Below, piece by piece: positions 17,504-27,301 of a stretch of DNA of 64,000 nt. Below the pieces are notes generated by a model. It was not told the origin of the DNA. It saw only the letters and a program-made list of their open reading frames with translations, and did no database searches. The translations under genes were made by a program, and so were the position numbers. Where the stretch lies: positions 1,240,001 to 1,304,000 of the forward strand of contig NZ_JADWYR010000001.1 in NCBI RefSeq assembly GCF_015831355.1. The letters run 5' to 3'. This DNA comes from Panacibacter microcysteis (GTDB lineage Bacteria > Bacteroidota > Bacteroidia > Chitinophagales > Chitinophagaceae). Position 1 is the first letter of the stretch; every line of letters begins with the position of its first letter.

Positions 17504-18364
17504 CTATTTGTTAAATGCAACGCCGGGGTAATGGTCGATTGTTTCAAAAACGTTGCGCGGATCCTGCCTGAGCAAGGCAATAAATTTATACAGCGAATCT
17601 GCGTACTGAGGTTTTTCAAACATCCTGTCGTGCGCAAGCACTACAACATGGTTACGTGTAAATGCTTCATGGTGGTCAAAAGCCAAATTCACTTCCCTGA
17701 CCATTTCTGTCGTGCTTTGTATGGGTGTTGCACCGTTTTTAAAGTTCCATACCACATCCCACCCGATTGCTTTGTACCCAACGGAGTCTGCAGCCTGGCA
17801 AAATGCCCTGGTAAGTTGCGGGCTGCGGTATTTGCCGCCGATAGCCCATGAGTTATTGGCGGGCGTTCTAAAAATTTTCAGCGGTACCCGCAGGCTGTCC
17901 TGTGCTGCAGCAAGGTCTGCTAAAGCAGAATCCGGCTTTCCGTAAAAAAGCTTATACTTATTGTGGTATGCATGTGTATACGTATGGTTACACAGCAGGA
18001 ACTGGGGATAAGCATTTCTTATTGTATCAACATTCAGCCGGGCCCTTTTTTCCATGCCCTGTATGCCGATCATAAAAAAACTTGCTTTTACACCGAGGCT
18101 CCTGAGTATATGGTAGCACTTCATGGTGCCATGCTGGGGACCATCATCGAGCGTAATGTAGATATAACGCTTACCGGTATCGTAGCTAATGGAATTATCG
18201 GGCGTTTCTTTTGATGTTAGCAAAGAATCTTTCCTTGAATAACTGCTGTCCTGGTTAAAAGGTTGCGATAGTTTTTTGTTGGTGCAGCCTGTAACCAGGC
18301 TGATAAAAGAGAAGTAGAAGGTTGCTATCAAAATCCTGCTACACCTGCCGGTGCCATCGTCCAT
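17504..18364 (-). CDS. Polysaccharide deacetylase (NodB-like) lipoprotein
   Basis: A 286-residue protein from the ATG at 18364, which gives a clear lipoprotein signal ending in LVTGC. A NodB/CE4 domain follows: YITLDDGPQHGT (motif 1 with the catalytic Asp pair), FLLCNHTYTHAY (motif 2, H-x3-H), FRTPAN (motif 3 with Arg) and VVVLAHDRM (motif 5). CE4 enzymes remove N- or O-acetyl groups from glycans such as peptidoglycan or exopolysaccharide. The YccA promoter box lies in the gap between the two genes, so they may be transcribed separately. Confidence 0.85.
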   Translation of the reverse strand: MDDGTGRCSRILIATFYFSFISLVTGCTNKKLSQPFNQDSSYSRKDSLLTSKETPDNSISYDTGKRYIYITLDDGPQHGTMKCYHILRSLGVKASFFMIGIQGMEKRARLNVDTIRNAYPQFLLCNHTYTHAYHNKYKLFYGKPDSALADLAAAQDSLRVPLKIFRTPANNSWAIGGKYRSPQLTRAFCQAADSVGYKAIGWDVVWNFKNGATPIQSTTEMVREVNLAFDHHEAFTRNHVVVLAHDRMFEKPQYADSLYKFIALLRQDPRNVFETIDHYPGVAFNK

Positions 18365-18521
18365 AAGTATTGAAATAATTCTTACACAAATATAGATGGA
18401 GGTATATGGAAGAATAATACCGGCAATGCTTAATTCTATATTAATTCTGCAGTGATTGAAACAATCCTTTTCGATAAACGTAACCATTCACAACCGGCAA
18501 CCTTTTTTTACTTACAACCAT

Positions 18522-18529
18522 TAACTTTG
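18522..18529 (+). promoter_or_regulatory. Bacteroidota-type -7 box (TAACTTTG) for korA
   Basis: Exact TAnnTTTG, 40 bp before the korA ATG. Confidence 0.6.
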
Positions 18530-18569
18530 CAACACACCACTCTAACGATTCTTCTAAAATTCTGATTCA

Positions 18570-20417
18570 ATGGACAAACAACAGGTACTACTTAGTGATG
18601 TAGTGATAAAATTTGCAGGTGACAGCGGAGATGGCATGCAGCTAACGGGTGCTCAGTTTACCAATAGCACAGCTTTGCTTGGCATCGACCTTGCAACGTT
18701 CCCGGATTTTCCGGCGGAGATCCGTGCGCCGATTGGTACCGTTCCTGGTGTTAGTGGTTTTCAGTTACGGTTTTCCAGTGAGCAGGTATACACACCCGGC
18801 GATCTTTGCGATGTGCTCGTGGCAATGAACGCCGCAGCACTGAAAGTAAATATCAAGGCACTTAAGCCAGGTGGTAAGATCATTATCAATACAGATGGTT
18901 TCGATGCAAAAAATCTTCGCCTTGCCAATTACCCTGATGGTGTAAACCCCCTGGAAGACGGCAGCCTTGACAGCTTCGAAACAATAAGGATGGACGTAAC
19001 CAAAATGACGAGGGAAGCACTGAAAGAATTCGGCGACCTTGGCATTAAAGAAAAAGACCGCGCAAAAAATATGTTTGTGCTGGGCTTTTTGTACTGGATG
19101 TATAACCGCTCTCTTGATACTACCATTAACTTTCTTACAGACAAGTTTAAGAAGAAAGAAACCATTCTTCAGAGTAATATAAAGGCACTGCAGGCGGGCT
19201 ATAATTTTGGCGATACTACAGAAACATTTAGTACGAGATATGTAGTAGAAAAAGCGAAACTGCCATCCGGTACTTATCGTAGTATCATGGGCAACCAGGC
19301 ACTTGCTTATGGGCTCGTGGCCGCATCACAAAAAAGTAACCTTCCACTGTTTTTAGGTTCTTACCCAATTACACCTGCATCAGATATTTTACACGAGCTA
19401 AGTAAGTATAAGACATTTGGTGTACGAACTTTCCAGGCAGAAGATGAAATTGCAGCCATCGCATCGGCCATTGGTGCTGCGTACGGTGGCAGCATTGGTC
19501 TAACTACCACTTCCGGGCCTGGCATGGCACTAAAAGCAGAGGCCATGGGTCTGGCTGTTATGCTCGAAATTCCTTTGATCATTGTTGATGTTCAGCGCGG
19601 TGGGCCTTCTACCGGTTTGCCTACCAAAACAGAACAAAGCGATTTGTTACAAGCCTATTATGGCCGCAACGGAGAATGCCCCATGCCGGTAATTGCTTCC
19701 AGCACGCCCAGCGATTGTTTTGAGGTTGCATTTGAAGCGGTAAGAATTTCTGTACAGCACATGACGCCTGTTATCATATTGAGCGATGGTTACATTGCAA
19801 ATGGTGCAGAACCCTGGCGCTTTCCACAGGCGGCGGACCTGCCCGAAATTAAAGCTACCTTCAAAAAAGGGCTCGATGAAGGAGAAGAAAAATTCCTGCC
19901 TTATAAACGAGACGAAAAACTTGTTCGCCCATGGGCTATACCAGGTGTGGCAGGCCTGGAACACCGCATCGGCGGACTGGAAAAACAGGATGTAACAGGT
20001 AACGTAAACTATGAGCCCGAAAATCACCAGCATATGGTGTTTACCAGGCAGGCCAAAGTAGACAGGATTGCGCAGTACCTGCCGGATCAGCACTTAGACA
20101 GCGGTAAAGAAAAAGGGAAAGTGTTGGTACTTGGTTGGGGTAGTACTTATGGCGCTATAAAGAGCGCTGTTATGCAGTTGCAGATAGAAGGGTATGAAGT
20201 AAGCCACGCACACCTCCGTTATATCAGGCCTTTCCCGAAAAACCTTGGCGAAATACTCAAAAATTTCGAACACGTAATTATACCCGAGATCAATAACGGG
20301 CAGTTGGTAAAGATCATTCGTGATCAATTCTTTGTAGATGCAAAACCATACAATAAAATAATGGGCATACCTATCACAAAAACAGAGCTGGTAGATTTTC
20401 TCAAAAAATTCTTATAA
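18570..20417 (+). CDS. korA: 2-oxoacid:ferredoxin oxidoreductase, fused gamma-alpha subunit
   Basis: A 615-residue protein. Residues 1-200 form the gamma domain ('GDSGDGMQLTGAQFTNS', FPAEIRAPIGTVPGVSGFQL); from about 230 comes the alpha subunit core (GNQALAYGLVAAS, 'GSYPITPASDILHELSK', 'TFQAEDEIAAIASAIGAAYGG', 'TTSGPGMALKAEAMG', PLIIVDVQRGGPSTGLPTKTEQ). This fused layout is typical of 2-oxoglutarate:ferredoxin oxidoreductase. With the beta subunit it converts 2-oxoglutarate and CoA to succinyl-CoA, reducing ferredoxin. The matching beta subunit gene is at 45701-46735, on the other strand, 25 kb away. A strong terminator follows directly. Confidence 0.9.
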   Translation: MDKQQVLLSDVVIKFAGDSGDGMQLTGAQFTNSTALLGIDLATFPDFPAEIRAPIGTVPGVSGFQLRFSSEQVYTPGDLCDVLVAMNAAALKVNIKALKPGGKIIINTDGFDAKNLRLANYPDGVNPLEDGSLDSFETIRMDVTKMTREALKEFGDLGIKEKDRAKNMFVLGFLYWMYNRSLDTTINFLTDKFKKKETILQSNIKALQAGYNFGDTTETFSTRYVVEKAKLPSGTYRSIMGNQALAYGLVAASQKSNLPLFLGSYPITPASDILHELSKYKTFGVRTFQAEDEIAAIASAIGAAYGGSIGLTTTSGPGMALKAEAMGLAVMLEIPLIIVDVQRGGPSTGLPTKTEQSDLLQAYYGRNGECPMPVIASSTPSDCFEVAFEAVRISVQHMTPVIILSDGYIANGAEPWRFPQAADLPEIKATFKKGLDEGEEKFLPYKRDEKLVRPWAIPGVAGLEHRIGGLEKQDVTGNVNYEPENHQHMVFTRQAKVDRIAQYLPDQHLDSGKEKGKVLVLGWGSTYGAIKSAVMQLQIEGYEVSHAHLRYIRPFPKNLGEILKNFEHVIIPEINNGQLVKIIRDQFFVDAKPYNKIMGIPITKTELVDFLKKFL

Positions 20418-20433
20418 AGACCATCACTTCATA

Positions 20434-20469
20434 AAAAAAATCCCGTTCATGCCAGTACGGGATTTTTTT
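20434..20469 (+). terminator. Terminator of korA
   Basis: AAAAAAAATCCCGT pairs with ACGGGATTTTTTT across a 10-nt loop, 16 bp after the stop codon. Confidence 0.93.
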
Positions 20470-20471
20470 AT

Positions 20472-20523
20472 GTACCCGGCATTTGTTTTTCAATGATGCT
20501 TTTGTTGCGTCGCACACTTCAAC
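20472..20523 (-). repeat. 52-bp intergenic repeat, copy 8 (B type)
   Basis: Core at 20504-20523 with a degenerate head (GTTG for GTAC). The tail GTACCCGGC abuts the korA terminator. No partner copy was found to its right before the next gene. Confidence 0.83.
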
Positions 20524-20654
20524 TGCATATCGCTGCGGAGCAGCTCCGGTGCTGTTCTGTGGAAATAATACAAGCTGTGCTTAAGAAACTTTTTGTTATG
20601 AAGTCTTTTATATTTTCATTAGTTTCTTCTTGTATGCAGGATAAGCTAATAAAA

Positions 20655-20679
20655 AAAGCGGGCTTCTTAAGCCCGCTTT
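20655..20679 (-). terminator. Terminator of the OmpA/TPR lipoprotein operon
   Basis: Stem AAAGCGGGCTT/AAGCCCGCTTT with a CTT loop; it is followed on the minus strand by a T run. It lies 25 bp beyond the OmpA-like stop codon. Confidence 0.9.
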
Positions 20680-20703
20680 CCAAACCATGTTTGTCATTAA
20701 TTA

Positions 20704-21360
20704 TTATTGTCCAACCTGCCCGTCAGATGCATCTTTTTTCAGTTGGTCATTGGCAAAAATAGCCAACTCCACACGGCGGTTTTTTACGCGGTTACTATCG
20801 CTGTCGTTAGGATATTTGGGCTGTGTTTCTCCATACCATTTTACAGAAAACCTGCCTGCATTAATACCTTTGGCCGTAAGATAGCTGCTTACTGCTTTCG
20901 CTCTTTTCTCAGAAAGCGACATGTTGAATTCATCAGAACCTGTATCATCTGTATGTCCTTCTACAAGAATATTAGTTTCAGGATATTCAAGAAAGACGCC
21001 GGAAAGTTTATCAAGATCTGCCCTGGCATCTGTACTTAATTCCGCAGAATTAATTTTAAACAACAGTGCAGAATTAAAAGTCATTTCAATGCCCTCTCCT
21101 ACACGTGTTACTTCTGCATCAGGAATCGCTTTTTTAATAGCTTCTGCCTGCTTATCCATATGCCTGCCAATCGCATAACCGGCCGCACCGCCAACTGCTG
21201 CACCAATAATAGCACCTGCGGCAGTATTCTTAAATATCAGGCCACCGGCCACGCCGCCGGCCACGGCACCTATACCGGTACCTTTTTGCGAGTTATTCAA
21301 ACTTTTACATGATGACAGCATCATGGCAGTAGCAGCAAACAGTATTGTTATTTTTTTCAT
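20704..21360 (-). CDS. OmpA-family peptidoglycan-binding lipoprotein
   Basis: A 218-residue lipoprotein. Lipobox LSSC ends the signal at about residue 18. Residues 28-70 form a glycine-zipper segment (GIGAVAGGVAGG, GAIIGAAVGGAAGYAIG), and residues 90-205 the OmpA C-terminal domain (NILVEGHTDDTGSDEFNMSL, LSEKRAKAV, NRRVELAI), with the Asp and Arg that bind diaminopimelate of peptidoglycan. It links the outer membrane to the cell wall. It is in an operon with the upstream TPR lipoprotein gene (17-bp gap). Confidence 0.9.
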   Translation of the reverse strand: MKKITILFAATAMMLSSCKSLNNSQKGTGIGAVAGGVAGGLIFKNTAAGAIIGAAVGGAAGYAIGRHMDKQAEAIKKAIPDAEVTRVGEGIEMTFNSALLFKINSAELSTDARADLDKLSGVFLEYPETNILVEGHTDDTGSDEFNMSLSEKRAKAVSSYLTAKGINAGRFSVKWYGETQPKYPNDSDSNRVKNRRVELAIFANDQLKKDASDGQVGQ

Positions 21361-21377
21361 GATAATGGTATTAAGTA

Positions 21378-22202
21378 TTATTTACAAAGAGAAAGTTCCA
21401 GTAGATCCATGTTTACATCTTTCACACCTTTTGCCTTTGCTTTGGCAATCTCGCCGCATAAGATTTGCTTGTCCGGCTGAGACAACCTGCGTGCAAGCTC
21501 TTTGGTATCAGCAGTGGCATATTTTTCCTGGTAAGATTTAATATAAGTAAAGGCCTTTGCCTTCCATGCTTCGTAGTCATCTTTTCCTTTCGCAATAGCA
21601 AAATCATAATCAGCAATCGCACCCTTAAAATCTTTTTGTGCAGTTTTTATATCTCCCCGCAACATGTAAAAACCAACATTGCTTTCATCGAGTTTTATGG
21701 CTTGCTCTATATTGTTCACTGCATCCGTGTACATGTTTTGCTTCAGGTCTATCTCTGCAATCTTTGCATAAATGGTAGCCCGGTCCTTTACATTTTGATT
21801 TTTTTGTGTAAGGTCAATAATAGCAGCAAAACTTGCTTTTGCATCAGCAGATTTCTTTAAACCCAGTTCTGCATTTGCCTTTTCAAAATAATTATCGATG
21901 CTGGCTTTATTAATAGCAAGGCCCTGGTTTGCAGCTTCGAGTGCCTGTGTATATTGCTGCATTCCATTTAACGCCGCAGCTTTACCTGCATAACCTTTCT
22001 CTTTTGCGTCATAGGCTTTGCATTGGTCAAGTACCTGGTTAAACTGATCCAAGGCTTTGCTGTACTCCCCAGCCTTGTTAGCCCGCTGCCCGGCTTCTAT
22101 TGCATTGTAACACCCGTTTGTCATAGTTACCAATCCACTTCTGCACGATGGTGCTGCAGAAGAGATCATAAAAGCCAATAACAAAATCCGATAGTTTTTC
22201 AT
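21378..22202 (-). CDS. TPR-repeat lipoprotein
   Basis: A 274-residue protein. The ATG at 22202 gives a lipoprotein signal ending in APSC; an upstream ATG (22247) would add 15 residues before it. It has about six TPR-like units ('AGEYSKALDQFNQVLDQCKAYD', 'NGMQQYTQALEAANQGLAINKAS', 'KDFKGAIADYDFAIAKGKDDYE'). It is probably periplasmic or outer-membrane attached and may bind partner proteins such as the OmpA-like protein encoded next. The specific role is unknown. Confidence 0.78.
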   Translation of the reverse strand: MKNYRILLLAFMISSAAPSCRSGLVTMTNGCYNAIEAGQRANKAGEYSKALDQFNQVLDQCKAYDAKEKGYAGKAAALNGMQQYTQALEAANQGLAINKASIDNYFEKANAELGLKKSADAKASFAAIIDLTQKNQNVKDRATIYAKIAEIDLKQNMYTDAVNNIEQAIKLDESNVGFYMLRGDIKTAQKDFKGAIADYDFAIAKGKDDYEAWKAKAFTYIKSYQEKYATADTKELARRLSQPDKQILCGEIAKAKAKGVKDVNMDLLELSLCK

Positions 22203-22356
22203 GTGTCTAAAAATTAGGTTGCAAAAGTATATATATCGATTATTCAAATGCAGTTTTAATTATATATGTTTCCAGGTTTCCGTAGCATCTACAGGCAATT
22301 TTATTGCCATTTTATTCACTGAAGTATTGTTTTAATGCACAGCGCGCTTCCCACGC

Positions 22357-23652
22357 CTATTTTGCCTGCCCTGCAAGCTTGCTTATAGCTGTTACCAGTA
22401 TATCCAGCTCTTTTGTAGTGGTGTAAATATGTGGTGTTACCCGTATACAATCAAGCTGCTCCCAAATAATCGGTACAGTATGAATCTTATATTCTTCAAA
22501 CAGCCTTTTATCAACTGCTATTGCATTCATGCCTTTAATACCTAAACCGCATATAGCACAGGAATAGGCTGGTTTAAGCGACGTGTGTAATATAACCCCT
22601 GGTATATCTTTTACTTTTTCTGCCCAGTAGTTTTTCAGGTACCTGATGCGCTCTTCTTTGCGCCTTGCGCCAATCGCATTGTGAAAATTGATCGCTTCGC
22701 CAATGCCCTGCTCAATAGGAAAGCTTCTTGTACCCAGCGTTTCAAACTTTCGTATATCGTTGCTTCGTGGCTTGTCGTTACACACCAGCGGCCATATCTT
22801 TTCAATATGTTGTTTTTTTATCCAAAGCATGCCGCTGCCTATGGGCGCACTTAAAAATTTATGCAGGCTTGTACCGAAGTAATCGCATTCGAGATCGGGT
22901 ATCTTATAATCAAGTAATCCAAAGCCGTGCGCACTATCGCAGATTACCTCAATACCATGTGCATGCGCCATACGGGCAATTTTTTTTACAGGCATTATCT
23001 GCCCAACCCAGTTTATAACATGCGTTATATGAATGATTTTTGTTTTAGTGGTTATGGCCTGTTCGTAAGCAGTAACAATTTCCTCGTCATTTTCTATGGG
23101 AAAGCTAAAATTCAGTTGTTTGTATATGATCCCTTCCCTCGCAGCCCGTTGTTTCCAGGCATTTATCATATTGGGATAGTCGAACTTACAGCCAATTACC
23201 TCGTCGCCGGCTTTCAGGTCCAGGCCAAAAATAACCGTGTTCAACGCTTCCGTTGCATTCCTGTTAATGGCAATTTCCTCCGCATCGCACCCGCCAAGCT
23301 CTGCCAGCTTTTGTCGCAATGGTTCCCGCCCCATGTCCAGTATACGCCACATAAAATATGATGGTCCTTCATTGCTGAGTTTATTGTAACGTTCAACAGC
23401 CTCCTGTACAATACGCGGAGAAGGGCTAACACCACCATTGTTCAGGTTAATGATATTCGGGTTAACGGTAAATGACTGCCGGATGAAAGACCAGTAATCT
23501 TCATCCTGTACCAGTTCACCAGCAGGCACACCTGCAACCGATGTGTTGAGCCTGTTAAAGCCTTTCGCCAGCACCTGGTTAAACAGGCTGGATGCTGAAA
23601 ATGCACCGGCTGTAAAAGCCACCTGTTGAATAAAATTTCTGCGGTTTGCCAC
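22357..23652 (-). CDS. Class V aminotransferase-like PLP enzyme, Tat-type signal
   Basis: A 431-residue protein. The N-terminus (MANRRNFIQQVAFTAGAFSASSLF) looks like a twin-arginine signal, so export is likely. The rest is an isopenicillin-N-epimerase-like fold type I PLP enzyme: LNNGGVSPSPR near the start, INRNATEALNTVIFGL, 'ITHVINWVGQIMPVKKIARMAHAHG', VICDSAHGFGLLDY, and DYFGTSLHKFLSAPIGSGML with the PLP lysine in SLHKF. Related proteins include cysteine desulfurase-like and epimerase-like enzymes; the substrate is unknown. It is divergent from a small + strand gene. Confidence 0.85.
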   Translation of the reverse strand: MANRRNFIQQVAFTAGAFSASSLFNQVLAKGFNRLNTSVAGVPAGELVQDEDYWSFIRQSFTVNPNIINLNNGGVSPSPRIVQEAVERYNKLSNEGPSYFMWRILDMGREPLRQKLAELGGCDAEEIAINRNATEALNTVIFGLDLKAGDEVIGCKFDYPNMINAWKQRAAREGIIYKQLNFSFPIENDEEIVTAYEQAITTKTKIIHITHVINWVGQIMPVKKIARMAHAHGIEVICDSAHGFGLLDYKIPDLECDYFGTSLHKFLSAPIGSGMLWIKKQHIEKIWPLVCNDKPRSNDIRKFETLGTRSFPIEQGIGEAINFHNAIGARRKEERIRYLKNYWAEKVKDIPGVILHTSLKPAYSCAICGLGIKGMNAIAVDKRLFEEYKIHTVPIIWEQLDCIRVTPHIYTTTKELDILVTAISKLAGQAK

Positions 23653-23698
23653 TTGCTTTTTTTAAGAGTTAAGATAATCTATTTAGTCGTTATGCCTG

Positions 23699-23706
23699 TA
23701 TCTTTG
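23699..23706 (+). promoter_or_regulatory. Bacteroidota-type -7 box (TATCTTTG)
   Basis: Exact match 18 bp before the ATG at 23725; supports that start. Confidence 0.6.
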
Positions 23707-23724
23707 CACAGTAATTTGACGAAG

Positions 23725-23964
23725 ATGAAAAAGAGGTTTGCAATATTTATTTTTGTGCTGTTTGTTGGATTATTTGCCGGCATGCAGTTACAGGCACAAT
23801 GTTCTATCTGCACCAAGACTGCCTCACAGTTAGGTGAAAAACCTGCCAAAGGTTTAAATGCAGGCATTGTTTATTTAATGTTTACCCCACTCGCCATTGC
23901 AGGCTTTATTGGCTACCGCTGGTGGCAAAGAGAGAAGCTTGTTACAGCACAGGACAATCAATAA
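23725..23964 (+). CDS. Small exported membrane protein (79 aa)
   Basis: It starts at the ATG at 23725 (a longer open frame begins at 23626, but the promoter box lies inside it). Residues 1-25 form a signal peptide ending in LQAQ. The mature part has one pair of Cys (CSICTK) and one membrane helix ('GIVYLMFTPLAIAGFIGYRWW') followed by a short basic tail. Small 'CSICTKTA' proteins of this layout appear to be common in Bacteroidota; the function is unknown. The stop codon is 9 bp from repeat copy 9. Confidence 0.7.
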   Translation: MKKRFAIFIFVLFVGLFAGMQLQAQCSICTKTASQLGEKPAKGLNAGIVYLMFTPLAIAGFIGYRWWQREKLVTAQDNQ

Positions 23965-23973
23965 TTTTTTTTG

Positions 23974-24025
23974 GTACCCGGCAGTTGTTTTTCAATGATG
24001 CTGCTGTTGCGTCGCACACTTGTAC
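23974..24025 (-). repeat. 52-bp intergenic repeat, copy 9 (B type)
   Basis: Core at 24006-24025; complete with GTAC at both ends. It is followed by the hairpin CTGCAT-AACCGT-ATGCAG. Confidence 0.9.
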
Positions 24026-24330
24026 TGCATAACCGTATGCAGCTCTGGCGATCACTTTACGGCGCTTGTGAATGGTGAATTATGAATGGTGAGACATGAA
24101 ACGAAAACCGCGAAATGATTTTTATTCAAATGACCAAACTGCTATTATGCAACAGGCTGGTGCAACCACCAGGCTGAAGCCACAGAAGCACAAAGCTTCA
24201 TCAGGACAAAAGAACTGTAACTACCTGGAAAAACAAATCACGGTCTGCAACGAAGCGCATTTACTGTACGCACAAAAACAATTTACTGAATTGTAGCAAG
24301 GCCGCACCCTTGCTGCATAAAGAACAGAAC
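24026..24330. other. Spacer between repeat copies 9 and 10
   Basis: 305 bp between two head-to-head repeats. A 66-codon open frame (24096-24296) is rich in Gln and Lys with no recognisable features and is probably chance. GAATGGTGA occurs twice in close tandem at 24070-24091. No gene is supported. Confidence 0.5.
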
Positions 24331-24382
24331 GTACAAGTGAGTGACACAACAGGCGATGATAGCAGCACTACCGCCGGCTAAC
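24331..24382 (+). repeat. 52-bp intergenic repeat, copy 10 (A type)
   Basis: Core at 24331-24350, left flank TGCATAAAGAACAGAAC, tail CCGCCGGCTAAC. It lies 50 bp before polA. Confidence 0.9.
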
Positions 24383-24432
24383 AAAAACATTCTGCGCTTT
24401 TGTTCAAGGTGTGAATTCCCTACCTTAGCTGC

Positions 24433-27273
24433 ATGGCTAAAAAACTCTTTTTACTGGATGCATATGCACTCATCTTCCGTGCATATTATGCACTCATCCG
24501 TAACCCGCGCATTACCTCGAAAGGAATAAACACCAATGCACAATTTGGTTTTACCAATACATTGTTTGACCTGATCAATAAAGAAAAGCCATCGCACATG
24601 GCCGTGTGTTTTGATGTGGAAGGTGTAACCGAAAGACATACTGATTTTGCTGACTATAAAGCCAACAGGCAGGAAACACCCGAAGACCTTACAGCAGCAA
24701 TTCCTTTTATCAAAAAAATTATTGAAGGTTTTAATATTCCCGTAATTGGTGTGGCAGGTTATGAAGCAGATGATGTGATTGGCACACTGGCGTGGCAGGC
24801 GCATGATGCAGGTTATGATGTGTATATGGTAACACCAGATAAAGATTACGGGCAGTTGGTAAGAGACGGCATTTTTATTTACAAGCCCGGCTACCAGGGC
24901 GGTGATGTGGAAATAATGGGCCCGAAAGAAGTGTGCGCAAAATGGGATATTGAAAGAGTTGAGCAGGTAGTGGACATTCTTGGTTTAATGGGTGATGCGG
25001 TAGACAATATTCCCGGCATTGCAGGAGTGGGCGAAAAAACAGCAGCCAAACTGCTGAAAGAATATGGCAATGTAGAGACAATATTGGAAAACGCCGATAA
25101 GATAAAAGGTGCATTGGGTGAAAAAGTGCGTAACGGAAAAGACAGTGCCATACTCAGTAAAAAGCTGGCGAGGATTATTACAAGTGCGCCGGTTGAATTT
25201 CATGAAGAACAATTCTGTTTAAAAGAATGGAACAAACCGGCACTGATTGAAGTGTTTACTGAGCTTGAATTTAAAACACTGGGCAAGCGAATTCTGGGTG
25301 AAGAATTCAATGTCTTTCAGACTGCACCGCAAGGAGTACAAACTGACCTGTTTGGTAACGTGGTGGAACAGTCACAGAATGACAAGGCGAAAGCAAAGAC
25401 ACCGAAAGAAGAAGCCACGGCTGCCACAGAAGAACCTTCGGGCTTTGGGGCTGACAAAAACATTCACAACACACCACACACTTACATACTTGCAGACACA
25501 GAAGAGAAGATCACTGCACTGGTAAAAGAATTAGCTGCACAACAGGAAATTTGTTTTGATACAGAAACAACCGGTATAGATGCAAACGATGCAGAACTCG
25601 TGGGGCTGAGTTTTGCTTACAAACCTTTTGAAGCGTATTATGTGCCTTGCCCTGCAGACGGGCAGGCCACAAAAAAAATATTGTCGCTTTTCGCGCCTTT
25701 GTTTGATGCTGAAAATATTACCTGGATTGGGCAGAATGTGAAGTACGACATGCTTATACTTAAATGGTACGGTATTGAAATAAAAGGCGGCATTTACGAT
25801 ACCATGCTGGCACACTATGTAATTGAGCCCGAAGGCAGGCGCAGCATGGATTTGCTAAGCGCACAATACCTCGGCTACGAACCTGTACACATAGAAGAGC
25901 TGATAGGAAAAAAAGGTAAAAACCAGGGCAATATGCGCGATGTGGCAATTGAAAAGATAAAAGATTACGCTGCAGAAGATGCTGACATTACCTTGCAACT
26001 AAAACATGCATTACACCCCGGCCTCCAGGAAAAAGCGGTAGAACGTGTATTTTATGAAGTAGAAAACCCGCTGGTAAAAGTGCTGACAGATATGGAGTTT
26101 GAAGGTATAAGGATTGACCAGGCATTTCTCGCAGATTATTCCAGGCAACTGGAGCATGATGCAAGACTTGCCGAAGAGAATGTGTATGCCGGCGCAGGTG
26201 TAAAGTTTAACTTGTCTTCTCCTAAACAGTTAGGCGAGGTGCTGTTTGAAAAACTGAAACTCGACCCCAAAGCGAAGAAAACAAAAACAGGGCAGTATGC
26301 AACCGGCGAAGATGTGTTGCTGAAACTATCGCATACCAACCCGATTGTAGCAGATATTCTTGTTTACCGCGAACTTACCAAACTTAAATCTACTTACGTG
26401 GATGCACTGCCTTTGCTGGTTAACAGAAAAACAGGGCGGGTGCATACCTCATATGCACAGGCGGTGGCTGTTACGGGCAGGCTGAGCAGCAATAACCCCA
26501 ACCTGCAGAATATACCCATACGTACAGACCGCGGCAGGGAAATACGCAAAGCGTTTATACCAAGAGATGAGCAACATATATTGATGAGCGCCGACTATTC
26601 TCAAATTGAATTGCGTATCGTAGCTGCCATTAGCGGAGACCCGAATATGTGTGAAGCTTTCAGGAGCGGCACAGATATTCATACAGCAACGGCTGCAAAA
26701 GTATACAACATTGCAACCGGGGAAGTAACCAAAGAAATGCGCTACAAAGCAAAGAGTGTAAACTTTGGTATTATCTATGGCCAGGGGGCCTTTGGCCTGG
26801 CCGATAATCTTGGCATAAGCAGAGCAGAAGCAAAAGAGATCATTGATAATTACAAAAAAGAATTCAATGGTATTACCAAATATATGGATGATACCATAAA
26901 CTTTGCCAGGGAGCATGGTTATGTACAAACACTGATGGGGCGCAAGCGCTGGCTGAGAGATATCAATTCATCCAACTTTACCGTGCGTGGTTTTGCAGAA
27001 CGCAACGCTATTAACTCGCCCATACAGGGAACAGCCGCAGACATGATTAAGCTGGCGATGATCAAAATTCATGCTGCCATGAAGAAAGAAAAGCTGAAAA
27101 GCAAAATGCTTTTACAGGTGCATGATGAACTTGTGTTTGATGCGCTGAAAGAAGAGATGGACACACTGAAACCTCTGATACTTGAAAATATGAAAGCAGC
27201 ATTGCCACTGCCAAACGATGTACCGGTAGAAGCAGAAGTTGGTTTTGGTGTAAACTGGCTCGAGGCACATTAA
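24433..27273 (+). CDS. polA: DNA polymerase I
   Basis: A 946-residue enzyme with all three domains. Residues 1-290 are the 5'-3' nuclease (FLLDAYALIFRAYYAL, 'GYEADDVIGTLA', 'VVDILGLMGDAVDNIPGIAGVGEKTA'). Around 370-560 is the 3'-5' exonuclease with intact motifs FDTETTGID, IGQNVKYDM and YAAEDADITL, so proofreading is probably active. The polymerase domain has motif A SADYSQIELRI, motif B RYKAKSVNFGIIYG and motif C VHDELVF. It fills gaps in replication and repair. It is followed 28 bp later by purU. Confidence 0.97.
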   Translation: MAKKLFLLDAYALIFRAYYALIRNPRITSKGINTNAQFGFTNTLFDLINKEKPSHMAVCFDVEGVTERHTDFADYKANRQETPEDLTAAIPFIKKIIEGFNIPVIGVAGYEADDVIGTLAWQAHDAGYDVYMVTPDKDYGQLVRDGIFIYKPGYQGGDVEIMGPKEVCAKWDIERVEQVVDILGLMGDAVDNIPGIAGVGEKTAAKLLKEYGNVETILENADKIKGALGEKVRNGKDSAILSKKLARIITSAPVEFHEEQFCLKEWNKPALIEVFTELEFKTLGKRILGEEFNVFQTAPQGVQTDLFGNVVEQSQNDKAKAKTPKEEATAATEEPSGFGADKNIHNTPHTYILADTEEKITALVKELAAQQEICFDTETTGIDANDAELVGLSFAYKPFEAYYVPCPADGQATKKILSLFAPLFDAENITWIGQNVKYDMLILKWYGIEIKGGIYDTMLAHYVIEPEGRRSMDLLSAQYLGYEPVHIEELIGKKGKNQGNMRDVAIEKIKDYAAEDADITLQLKHALHPGLQEKAVERVFYEVENPLVKVLTDMEFEGIRIDQAFLADYSRQLEHDARLAEENVYAGAGVKFNLSSPKQLGEVLFEKLKLDPKAKKTKTGQYATGEDVLLKLSHTNPIVADILVYRELTKLKSTYVDALPLLVNRKTGRVHTSYAQAVAVTGRLSSNNPNLQNIPIRTDRGREIRKAFIPRDEQHILMSADYSQIELRIVAAISGDPNMCEAFRSGTDIHTATAAKVYNIATGEVTKEMRYKAKSVNFGIIYGQGAFGLADNLGISRAEAKEIIDNYKKEFNGITKYMDDTINFAREHGYVQTLMGRKRWLRDINSSNFTVRGFAERNAINSPIQGTAADMIKLAMIKIHAAMKKEKLKSKMLLQVHDELVFDALKEEMDTLKPLILENMKAALPLPNDVPVEAEVGFGVNWLEAH

Positions 27274-27301
27274 GACAATAAACGGCACAAACCACAACAG
27301 C

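Noticed and set aside
24096-24296. 66-codon open frame between repeat copies 9 and 10
   Set aside because: No promoter box, no recognisable features, and unusual composition; best seen as chance.
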